DNA of 64,000 nucleotides from assembly GCF_964355755.1 (NCBI RefSeq), contig NC_092673.1, positions 813,001 to 877,000 of the forward strand, given 5' to 3'. This DNA is from Antedon mediterranea. Its lineage: Eukaryota; Echinodermata; Crinoidea; Comatulida; Antedonidae. The translations under genes were made by a program, and so were the position numbers. The notes under the pieces are model-generated. The model did not search any database and was not told where the DNA came from. It saw nothing but the letters and a program-made list of their open reading frames with translations. Shown here piece by piece: positions 1-11,400 of this stretch (the stretch's first letter is position 1; each line of letters starts with the position of its first letter).

Positions 1-3000
1 CGATGGATTGTTCAAAATTGTTGTGCTGCATGCAAATGGGAAACAAGCTTTAATAAAGAATATTCCACTCTTGGTTAATCATGTTTTATATTCTGATAAT
101 TAACATGCTTTATATACCTGGCAGGCTGTTTGGAGCTCTCTATGTGCTTTGGGGTCCATGGTGTTCTTGCTCTCAGACAAAACATGGTCGACTTGTACAG
201 AAGCAAACCTTGTAATAAAAAATACAGACCATTAGGAAAAAAGTTTTTTTTCAGTTTCAGTCTTTAATGACATCATCCCTCACCATTGTGAATTTCATCC
301 CTCGTCCATTTTGGTTCCATCCCATACTTCTTAGAAAACATACACATTTTTGCTGTACTCATAGCCCATAGCAAATGAAAATTGGTAGATTTAGGTACTG
401 TAGATATATCTCTATTCTTAGTAGACCATTTCAGATCACCTAAAGTACTAAGGATTTTAACTCAACTAAATCGGTTATTGAGTTGAGTTGACCAATTCGA
501 CACAATTATCACCACAAGGAAACCAATGATAGACTTACTTTGCTAGTAGTTTTCCTTTAATACAGACAAGCTTGCTGGCTTTGTTTGGCCTCTGTAGGAT
601 AAGATCTTCATACACAGCAAGGGCTTTTAGTAACAGTGCTCTGGATTTATTGAATCTTTTAAGATCTTCATCGTCTCCTAATATGGAATCCACCATCAGC
701 AAACAATTCTCCAACCAAAACATTTCATCTCCGTTCAGTTTCTGCAAAGAGTATAAAACAGAAATTTATGTCAAATTTGACCATCTTTCAAATCTATATA
801 TACCTTATGAAAATGTGTGGAAATCTAATAGATTATTAACATGTGAGACACCAACAGTGTAATTAATTACTTTTACATCAGTGTTGGTTTTTAGCTGGTA
901 ACCACAATTGATTCTAGATAATTTGAGGGTTTAAACAATAGATTACATTGTAACATCAGTGGAGAAGAATATTCATAGATTTTGGATCTATGCATTTTAT
1001 GGTTCTATTTCATACATGCATTACAAGCATTTCTTCAATACCTGAATGCATGACATGTAAATAATAGAGGAGCAAACCTGAGCTTCTTGAAGAAGACCAA
1101 TAACCTGAGCATAGTTTGCTTGATGGTAAGCCAGCTGAGCTAATATCTGCAAGATGTCTGCTGTGGTGTCATCGTCATTAAAAGCAGAAGATGCAAGGTA
1201 AGCCTCTTTTAAAAGGTGACCAGCTGCCTCATAATAACTCTATTGATATAAGAAATAAAACATATTGAGATTAGCAAAGAATTCCACCATCATTCTATTA
1301 AAAATATTAAACATTTATCAAAAATAATATAACCCTAAATAGTGTATTTAGCTGGACAGGCGGATTGCTGCATATTGATACAATGACTGCAACAGACACA
1401 GTCCACCTGTAAATAAACAGTAAGTTATTATAAATTTGTAAGGAAATATAATAGCAGAAGGGTATGTATAAACTGCTTTTCCTAAAATTGAAGATCTCAA
1501 ATAGAAAAGCTGATTGTTACATATTATTACAATGACTGCCAGAGACACAGTCCACCTCACAGAGTATTTTGCAAATAAATAAAAGGCGTTTCAAAGGAAA
1601 TATTGCCAATATATTGACTGGTTGTTACCTGCTTAAGTAATATTGCAGCTTGTTCTGTCCACATTCCTCGCAACGTTGCTGCACTCAGGTGTTTGCCAAG
1701 GCCTTCAATTGGTGCTTTAATGTCTGTCTGTTTTAACAAACCAGTAATCATAGTTTTTAAAAAAGTTTTTCTCACTACCTCCTATGGTATCTTACATTAT
1801 TACTTGTGGATACATGTTACATTCCAAGACAAAGTATTGGTATTAGCAGACTAACATGCTTAAAGCTCTGTCTACACTATCAAACTAGTTTGACAAAAAG
1901 AGTGTGATTGTGCCCAAATACGGTAGCGATATGCTTAAATATGGTAGTGATATGACATCATGTCCATATATGGCCACATCACATTTTGTTGTCATGTAAA
2001 TGTTGATAGTGTAGACAGAGCTTTAATCTTGGAAAACAAAAAAGTACAGTACAGTTACAATCTATTACTATCAAAAAGAAATGACAGTGTAGCCATAGTC
2101 CTTCTAGACCACCATCTATTGTGACAGAAATTGAACATTCTTTCTCTTCACTGTCACAAGTATCTTCTGTATTGTGCTATAAATATAAGTAAGTGATCAC
2201 AAGATGTACATTTATTTGCAAATACCTTTTGATCAAGAATGAATTGTTTAGAGGTTGTCTTCTTGGGTGAGTTATCCCCAGCAGTCAGTACTCGTTTGGA
2301 CTCCTTCACTCTGGTTTGTTCCTTCTTCACCTGACGCTGCTTGTCTTGCCAGGAAGATATTGCTTCTCTTGAGCTAAACAGAAATTAAATTAATGTTTAT
2401 TGATTAAAAAAGAAATTCTTCATTAAAAATAATTAGCAAAGATAGGGATATTTTTTTTTACATTTTTCATAAATGACAAAAAGCTTTTTTGAAAATTTAA
2501 AGTGTATATGTTGGTATCTTTACTTATTCAAAACATATAAAATGCAATTATTTAATACAGCAGAGATGAAACTACTAATAGTAGACTAAATTTAAAATTT
2601 CTTTGTGTCACAAAAAGCATTGACATACTTAGCCTGGTCCATGATATTAATTCCAATGGGAGAAACCGATTCCTCATGGAATGTAGCTGCTGCTGTCAGG
2701 TTTAACTCAAGGCAGATATCTAAGGCTCTGAAATAACAATTAAATGGTTGGTTATCATTTATTAATTCATAAAGTACAGTTTCAGTGACCAGTCGTTGCT
2801 TACAATACTATTTCAAGTTCATTCAACATTTATTTAGAAACACTAAATAAAAGCAGCATACATTTACAATAACTTAAATGGTAACATTAAAGAACAATAC
2901 AACAAGAACAATAAGAACAATAGAGAGGTTTCGCAATCTTACGAATACGATAACGAAAACGGATACGTCACGCACACATATTCGTTTTCGTAAGCCATAA

Positions 3001-6000
3001 AAAAATCTGTTTCACATGGCAACGAAATATTGAGGGGCGTCCAAAATATGACTGCGGTAAATTTGAGCGAAGCGCAGGTACGTGTTGCTTGGTGCTTGGC
3101 TGCCTAGGCCTAGCGTAACATCAAAGCGAGTGAGGACTTTAAAAACTGCTATTTATCAAAACTGACTTGGCATTTTAGTAAATTACTTTCAATAAATCTA
3201 TAATTATATTATAATCATGAATCATTCCCGATTCAAATGCAAAATGTGCAAAATAGATCAAAAACTATACTCGTTTTGTAGTTACGAATATGACTGGTGA
3301 TATTCGTCAACACGAATACGCTTTACGAATATGAAATGGGGATCAGCTCAAAAGTTTCACAAATGTATGACGTATCCGTTTTCGTTATCGTATTCGTAAG
3401 GTTGCGAAACCTCCCTAATAAAAACAATAAATAAGAACTGTTTCTGGTATTGGCTGTAGGTTGTATAATACTTTGCTTTTCAAATTAAATTTCTTTTTTT
3501 TATGCTGAATATAATAATGCTTGTGAAGTGATAATAATTATATCATATATATTTGACAATAAATGCTAATTTGGTTGAATTCCTTTTATGAAATGAAACA
3601 AAAACTCAACCCAAGAGCTTGAATTTATCAAAATTCACAACATTTTCACTTTGAAAATGGATATAATGAGAGAGGCGGTCAGAGATCTTTAACCTTGTTT
3701 TTCTTGAAAAAAAATAATTTAAGTATTGATAACTTACCGAAGACGATAATTGGTTCCTTTAATCTGTGACAGGGCTATATCCCGAGCAATCACCTCACCA
3801 AATATAAGAGCTTGAAAGGTCAAGTGTCCATAACTAAGGTCACAAAGCTCAGTAACTAATTGGTCGATATAATACAATGTTAGCATCTAAATACAAACAA
3901 GATTGGCATTAGACTCTTTAAATAAACATACACCATTACATTATTAATAAATTGTCTGTTTTTTATGTGAATGTTTAACTTTGAACAAACGAAAATAATT
4001 TTGAAACATATATTTTGCTGTGTTTGACCATGATTAAATGAATTACAATTAATGAACTACACTAAGAACAATTTTTTTGTTACATGAAATCAACAACCGG
4101 TTAGGGAAGCACAAGCTTAAAAGAATTTTTATTACAAAATAAATTTAAAGAACTCACTGGTTTTAGGATTGTATCACTGTTGATTCCCTCTCCAGTTTTG
4201 TCATATTTGAATGCTTCTCGGATCTAATAAAAAAAAAAATTTACAGTACAAGTAGAAAGTGTATAATGTTAATTAAAAAAATAAGAATTGGCCATTGTAA
4301 GACCACTAGAAAAATAATTTGGCCTACTGGTACTTTGTTTTCATCCTACATTCTTGTGAATGTTTATTATCGCAAGCCATGCTACTGTTCACAAACTGTA
4401 TCATCATCAGGTTTGAACATTAACCTAATATAAACAACAAACATTTTGTTACATAATTAGCCTTATGAATATTCATTACCTCTTCTGGTAAATCATACAT
4501 GGCCCATTCTTGTACATTAGTAGGTATGTAATCAATTGGTCCCTTTTTCTTTGGCTTCTCCTTCAGTGTTTCTTGATCTTTCACTTTTCCTTTTTTACCC
4601 TTGGGTGATAGGCTCTTATGGCCAACTTGCTCTGTTGAGGTAACTTTTACAGTCTCTTTGGGCACTTGACCCGCTGAAGTGACCGCCACCTAAAGAATAG
4701 AAAATATTTACACATTACATCATGTTTTTTACTGTCAAATTTTTTAATGCAGATATAACATGATTTAAAAATGAAATTAGTAATGGTTTGTTATTTTTTA
4801 AAGAAACAAAATACAAAAAAAAACTTTGTAATTTACCTGCAATATACGATTTAAAAAGCCAACAGCAAGTAGACAATGTTGTTTATGATGCTGACTTGCC
4901 CGACCGACCATCAGGGCAAGCATAACATGGACACGGAATAGATACTCTAACTGTTTGATGCTTGTCAGCTCAACTACAGTAAGCAGCAGATTTGCTGTGG
5001 AAAGTCCAATTACTGACTCAGTCTTGACAGGAATAAAGTCTGCTATGTTAATATCTTCCTCACTATCACTGCCAGCATTCATTTTAGTCTCTATTTCTAA
5101 AAAAACAAAACATATTAAACTATTTAACCACGTTATCACTTTTTCTCACAGCATCTTTCATTAATGTTGGAATTGGCATGTTATACATTTCTGCATAAAT
5201 TAATTAGGAAATTGAATATAATATATCTGATGTATTTGGTTAAAATTAATTTTGTCTGAAAAAGTAAAAAATATTTTAAGAAAGAAGAAACAATCAAAAG
5301 TGAAACAAGTAATAATATAAATCATAAACTAACTTTCATTGTCCAGCACCTTGATTCCATCTTCAGATTTCTTGGACTCAGTAGGGGCAGCTGAAGAAAT
5401 TGTTGTTCCTGATTTTTTACCTTTTCTTTTCTTTTTTCCCTTCACTATAAACACATTAAATTGTTATGTAAAATATATATTTAAATACCACTTTCTACTT
5501 TTATTAATCTTATTTGATGGTAGGTATAAATAACAAATTACTCTTACACTCCTAGTGTAAAAATACTATGCTATGTAGAGTAAGGATGACCATCAGGTTC
5601 ATGTAGAGTAAGGATGACCATCAGGTTCTTGTAGAGTAAGGATGACCATCAGGTTCTTGTACATACAATGCTATGTAGAGTAAGGATGACCATCAGGTTC
5701 TTGTAGAGTAAGGATGACCATCAGGTTCTTGTAGAGTAAGGATGACCATCAGGTTCTTGTACGTACAATGCTATGTAGAGTAAGGATGACCATCAGGTTC
5801 TTGTACGTACAATGCTATGTAGAGTAAGGATGACCATCAGGTTCTTGTACGTACAATGCTATGTAGAGTAAGGATGACCATCAGGTTCTTGTACGTACAA
5901 TGCTATGTAGAGTAAGGATGACCATCAGGTTCTTGTAGAGTAAGGATGACCATCAGGTTCTTGTACGTACAATGCTATGTAGAGTAAGGATGACCATCAG

Positions 6001-7775
6001 GTTCTTGTAGAGTAAGGATGACCATCAGGTTCTTGTACGTACAATGCTATGTAGAGTAAGGATGACCATCAGGTTCTTGTACGTAATATGCTATGTAGAG
6101 TAAGGATGACCATCAGGTTCTTGTACGTACAATGCTATGTAGAGTAAGGATGACCATCAGGTTCTTATACATGCTATGTAGAGTAAGGATGACCATCAGG
6201 TTCTTGTAGAGTAAGGATGACCATCAGGTTCTTGTAGAGTAAGGATGACCATCAGGTTCTTATACTGAATGAGAAAAAGAGGTTCTTTAAAAAAATGTAA
6301 AACATACCTTGGTCAGTCTTGGACCGAGTTTCTATCTTCATATTAAGCAGAATATCTGCCGCCCACTGCACTTGATCAATACAATCTTGAATTCCAAATT
6401 CATTTATATAAAGCCATTCACCAAACCCAACTAAGTATTCAACTTTCTGCCAGTCATTAGAAGATGTCTGGAAAATAAATGATTAGATAAACAAATTTAT
6501 GAGAGATAGAGTTATCACAATCAATCAAGTCACATAAATATCATCCTTGTCCTCATACAATCTATGGCTCTGTCTACACTATCAAACTTTATGTGACAAA
6601 AAAAAATGCAATGTGCCCATATATGAACATGATGATGTCATATCTCTACCATAATGGGTATATCACTACCATATTTGGGCACATCACACTTGTTTGATAG
6701 TGTAGACAGAGCTTTTAACTGCTTTTCTTGGATTCCTTATAAATGCAGACTGTTCTTTTATTGAATCATGTTTTTTAATGTTGTCATATTGCTTTTTTTT
6801 TTAAATTTAACCACATTATCAACATTTTATCTCTACATACCTTTAAAGTTTCAATAGCATTCTGGTATGCAGTGAGTTGATCAAGTTGATCTTTTGAACA
6901 AATTGCCACTTTGTGCCACATCAAGGATACATAATCCTCACTCTCATCCTGAAAATGCAAAAAACCTAAAATATAAACTACTACAGTAAAAACACATTTA
7001 ATAACAGTTTGACCTGGAGATACTTCATAACTCCATCATTAGACATTGTTATGGAGAGAAATCTTTTATTTGGATGTTTTATTTCAGTATAAATTCGTGT
7101 TTTTTAGTTGTAAAAATATAATATATACATCATGGGTTAAACAAGATATTTTGTTGTAATACTTATCATACACTGTAATTAAGTTTCCTTGATGAAAACT
7201 GTATAAAGTAGCTACATTATATCTTACCTTAAACTTAGCTAGGTCCATTTCAATATTCTTACAATTTAATTTGGCTTTTGTGATTACACGATGTTTAAAA
7301 ATCAACCTGTAAACATTTGAATAAAAAATAAGGAAAAATTATAAACGTTATAAAATTGTTAGATTTTTTGTTAAAATTTTTAGATAATTAGTATTCAATA
7401 ACAGCAGAGAAATATTAATATGATTTTTTAAATAAATTGTGACTGAACTTACAGTCTATGTCTTGTACGTGGCATATCATTAATGGCTTTATCCATGGCA
7501 GCAAGACCTTCTTCCCAGTTTTCCTGTTGAAGAAAAAAAAAGATTTGAATCAAAAACTGACATGTACATAATTCGGAAATGGTACGACAGTTCTCTATAG
7601 TAACACAACTTTTAGCACAATGTCTCACCTTGTCAGCATAAGCCTGGAACAGCACACCATATATGGCAGCTCTTAAGGTCAGGTCATCATCAGGGTCTTG
7701 TGTTATTGAAGCTGAAGAGTGCTCTCCTTTAGAAAAGGATGCCATGATATTTTCTTTGGATTTTTCATTTTTCTC
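1..7775 (-). CDS. CFAP46: CFAP46-like ciliary central-apparatus protein, partial (16+ exons)
   Basis: Part of a large ciliary protein. Minus-strand exons (plus coordinates, 5' to 3' of the gene): 7629-7775, 7453-7523, 7228-7306, 6841-6948, 6308-6467, 5334-5444, 4837-5090, 4480-4689, 4158-4223, 3738-3886, 2629-2727, 2226-2373, 1629-1727, 1078-1239, 539-741, 118-208, and probably 1-25, running off the window. Each boundary has AG/GT and the reading frame continues across every junction (phases 0, 1 and 2). Recognisable stretches include PRTRHRLLIFKH, DESEDYVSLMWHK, a W-Q-K-V-E-Y-L-V-G-F-G-E-W-L-Y stretch, and TLYYIDQLV followed by FGEVIARDIA. From memory these match the TPR-rich proteins of the C1d projection of the motile cilium. 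I favour CFAP46; CFAP54, a partner in the same projection, is the alternative. A Lys-rich linker (KGKKKRKGKK) lies in exon 5334-5444. Introns carry MITEs and a large minisatellite. I did not find the stop codon; the C-terminus lies left of the window. Confidence 0.75.
1860..2026. mobile_element. MITE with GCTCTGTCTACACTATCAA terminal inverted repeats
   Basis: A 167 bp element in a host-gene intron. Left end TTAAAGCTCTGTCTACACTA and right end TAGTGTAGACAGAGCTTTAA are inverted repeats. The interior carries repeated TATGGTAGTGATATGACATC-like words but no coding potential. Two more copies lie at 6563-6717 and 43391-43513, so this is a dispersed family in this genome. Confidence 0.85.
2922..3416. 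mobile_element. MITE with long (~48 bp) inverted ends
   Basis: A 495 bp element in a host-gene intron. The left arm GAGAGGTTTCGCAATCTTAC (continuing through GATAACGAAAACGG) is repeated inverted at 3367-3415, ending GGTTGCGAAACCTCCC. Arms match over about 48 bases with one or two differences. The interior has CGAATATG/CATATTCG words near both ends and no open frame. It looks non-autonomous. Confidence 0.85.
5567..6266. repeat. Compound minisatellite (AGAGTAAGGATGACCATCAG)
   Basis: About 20 copies of a 28-base core, AGAGTAAGGATGACCATCAG followed by GTTCTTGT, some separated by a 16-base spacer (ACGTACAATGCTATGT), giving alternating 28 and 44 base periods. It lies in a host-gene intron between exons 5334-5444 and 6308-6467. 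Copies are almost identical, indicating recent expansion. There is no unique spacer sequence, so it is not a CRISPR array. Confidence 0.95.
6563..6717. mobile_element. MITE, same family as 1860-2026
   Basis: Ends GGCTCTGTCTACACTATCAA and TTGATAGTGTAGACAGAGC are inverted. The interior repeats the TATCACTACCAT and GGGCACATCACA words seen in the other copies. It lies in a host-gene intron. Confidence 0.85.
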
Positions 7776-7867
7776 CTAAAAAAGACAAAAAAACTTATGG
7801 ATTATATACTCTGCTGGTCTATCACTTGCTCTTTAAGTTTCTGAATTCAGCTTACATTTTTACTCAC

Positions 7868-7915
7868 CTCAATTTTATCTTTTCTTTCAACAAGAGAAGA
7901 GGAAGAACATGATAG
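7868..7915 (-). CDS. Probable small exon of the CFAP46-like gene
   Basis: A 48-base minus-strand stretch between an AG acceptor (7917-7916) and a consensus GTGAGT donor reads in phase 0 as LSCSSSSLVERKDKIE. It would join the next exon (starting EKNEKSKENIMASF) without breaking the frame. Composition is low-complexity and charged, like a linker. The polypyrimidine tract before the acceptor is weak, so the exon is likely but not certain. Confidence 0.45.
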
Positions 7916-8422
7916 CTGTTTTTAGCAGAACATTTTTTTTTAAAATAATTAAAAAACAATACCGTAATATTATGTTATACTGCATTAAACTGCATATTCA
8001 AGGTTTGTATGAGCTAATAACATGCTCTTGATCTTCATGGAAAACACCCTGTACCAACGGGATACAATGCCAATAACAAAATACAATTCAAAGTACCCCC
8101 TCTACATTCTATTTCATCCTATAATTGTCAAGCGGACTGGAATATTTACGACAGAAGCAGCCGGGTGCTCCAAGACAGAAACTGTGGATATTATCCTTTA
8201 AACGAGATTACTTAACTATCATAAACTGGGTATCTATTATTATATACTTATGGTGATATTTTTATACTACTGAACATAGAGGAAAATTCCACAAGTATTT
8301 TTGGGATACACCTATCAATACACATCCAAATCTAGTCTAATAGTATGTACAGTAGGCCTACGGTAGTGAGCAGTCATAAAGTAATTACTTAAATTTAATC
8401 ATTTAACAGATAAGTTGACATT

Positions 8423-11400
8423 ATGGAGTGTGAAGAAAGCTTTGGAACTGAAGAACAATCTGCTACCTCAGTTGATGCAAACATGGCAAATGGTAGGAAT
8501 AAAAAATGTGAAAACAATATGTATATTGAAAGAAAGAAGTACATATGTATTTTATAAAGAATTAAAAATAATTGATTAAACATACACTTTTGTAACAGTG
8601 GTACACAAAAGATGTGTGTTCTACAAACATTTTTAATAAAAACCACATTACGATGCTAACTATAAATAAAAAAATAATAATAACAACCAAACAGTACGAT
8701 ACTCTGATATGGGCAATTTCACTGCAGTAACCTAGGCCGTCAGTAATAACTGAGAAATAAGCAAGCTCTTCATCAGGTTGTATTTGTCTGATTTAGTTTG
8801 TAATTTTTGATAAAGCACCTGATGGGCAAACTACAACAAAAATTTTATTGAGCTACGATGAAAACTTTTGTTACCAGCGGCTAAAAATGTCATGTTTTTG
8901 GACAAAATTGAGTGTCTCATTGCAAAAAATCATTTTTATGAAATGCATTGTTGTTGTTTGTATGTATATATTTATATGAATTATGTACATTTAAATTGGT
9001 TGATCTACCCCAAACGTATAAGGTATAAACAATGAGTGTGAAATGTACACATGATTAAATTTTTTGTTGTTTTCATTATTGTAATTCTGTCCGTCCAAAA
9101 TGTCCACTCCGACACGTTGGCGTGTACACAGAGCAAATAAATAAGCAAGTCTACTGTTTTTCATCTATATACAACACTGATAAGATTGACCATACATTAA
9201 AATTTAAATAATATATTTAACGGACAATTTGGCTGAATGCCGGGGAATTGAAATCTGTCCGTCCAAAAAAATGTCCACTCCGACACCACATAAACTACTA
9301 TTAATTTTTATATTAATAGTATAAAAAGTTGAATATTCATAGCAAAAATTATAAGCTGACATACTACAATTAATATAATGTACATATAATGTTTCTAAAC
9401 TCAAGTAATTCACTGTAATGCACTCTAATAGTAATAATATGGTGTTTACATAATGTCCACTCCGACACACATATTTGATCAAAGTAAAATGGCTGATTTT
9501 TTAACAACTATGAGACAATGTTATTGTTATTTTATTTATATATGTTTGTGTCATTGATATTTAAGTGAAAATAATCTTGTTTAACTGTGTTTTTAGTATT
9601 ATTAACGAGCCACCGGCACCTGCTTCGAGGCGGCATTTTAGCCTCTCAGACAATAATTTTAAACTAGTTGAAGCCACCATGGCAAAAGTTATGAATTACT
9701 AATTAATACTGGTTGTTATATGTGATCAATTTAAGTATTTAATGCAAAAAAAAAAACACAAAAAAAATTTAATATTTTTCATATTGAAGTTTTTCATGTC
9801 CTGTTTAATATCTCCAAAAATTGTCCACTCCGACACGTATTAACAATCCAAACGACATATTTTTATTTAAAGTAGGTACCAAATATGACCACAGTAAATT
9901 TTATAAGTGCCAACTGATGGTTTTATGGTGTTTGGCTATGATAAGACCATTTTTTTTTATATTTGGATAAAACTTTTGTTTAAATTCTCTGACAAATTCA
10001 ATTTTGTTTTACTCATGACCTTGTCCAAAACATCATCTGCAGATGATGTTTTGGACATGGTCATGAGTGTTATGGTTGTACATATTTTTGTGACATGTAC
10101 TAATGCATAAAATAGCAAATTGAATTCATTGAACATTCTTAATAATAACAAGTTTTTAATTATTTATACTGTTTATTCATGTCCAAAAATGTCCACTCCG
10201 ACACAAATTAACAATCCTTGTTAAAAGACAGTTTTTATCATAGTAAAGCTTAAAAAGTACAAAATGTTAACACACTTTAGAAGTGCCAACTGGTTGGCTT
10301 TAATGTGTTTATGGAATAGTAAGATCATTATTTTTTTTCATTTGGATAAAACGTTTGTTAAATTCTCGGAGAAATTTAATTTTGTCTTACTCAGATGATG
10401 TTTTAGGCGTGGTTATGGTTGCACATTTTTGTTTTGTGTCAATTGGTGTCATGTACTTATGCATAAAATTGAATTCATTTAACATGCTTAATATAATAAC
10501 AAGTTTTTAATTTATTTATACTGTTATTCATGTCCAAAAATGTCCACTCCGACACAAATTTTTATCATGGTAAAGCTTAAAAAGTACAAAATGTGGCAAT
10601 TAGTTGGTTTTATGGTGTTTGTAGCTATATAATACCACAATTTTTTTATTTGAGTCTAATGTTTGCTAATTATTCAACATTTATTGTTAAAATTCTCAGA
10701 CAAATTCAATTTTTCCACTCATATGATGTTTATATAAAGCGCGAGTATATTTTTTAAATTGATACTCTGTACTAGTAATTAAATATTAGCCAAATAAGCA
10801 GTGGCTTTTGTGTTATAATAAAAAAATATTGAGATGTTGATTTCCAAATTTTTCAATAAAATTCTTCCAGTTACTGTGAAATTGAAAAATATGTAAAAAA
10901 AAGGACTTTGAATTTTTGACCCTGTGAGACACTTGCGGCCTAGGTTACTGTGAAATTGCCCATATTGTGTGTACAAATTCTTATTGATATTGTATTTGTA
11001 CAGATTTGAGTATAGAGAACAACCCAGCTGAAGAACAATTGCCTACCACAAGCAACAAAGATGCAGCAACAATGGCAAATGGTAAGCATAAAATATCGAA
11101 ATTTAATTATGAAATTAAGGTGAAATCCAATAATTGTACCCCTAAACAAATAGAAATTATTTTTTAAATGTGAATATTGTACATAAGTATTATTTGTCTT
11201 ATATTTCAGTTTAATTCTCTAATTTAAATATTAAAAAAGGAGATAATTAATCATGTACCATATTTAAAAGAAGACTGATATGCATTTATTTGTGTTTACT
11301 AATTCTGATACTTTAATGCTAATGATTTAAAAAATTGACAAAAAGCATTTATATAGATGATGAAAACATGGCAACTTGTAAGGATTATAAAATGAAAATC

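Noticed and set aside
9907-10151. Facing plus and minus frames with the shared peptide SKTSSADDVLD
   Set aside because: Produced by the 56-base palindrome, which reads the same on both strands.
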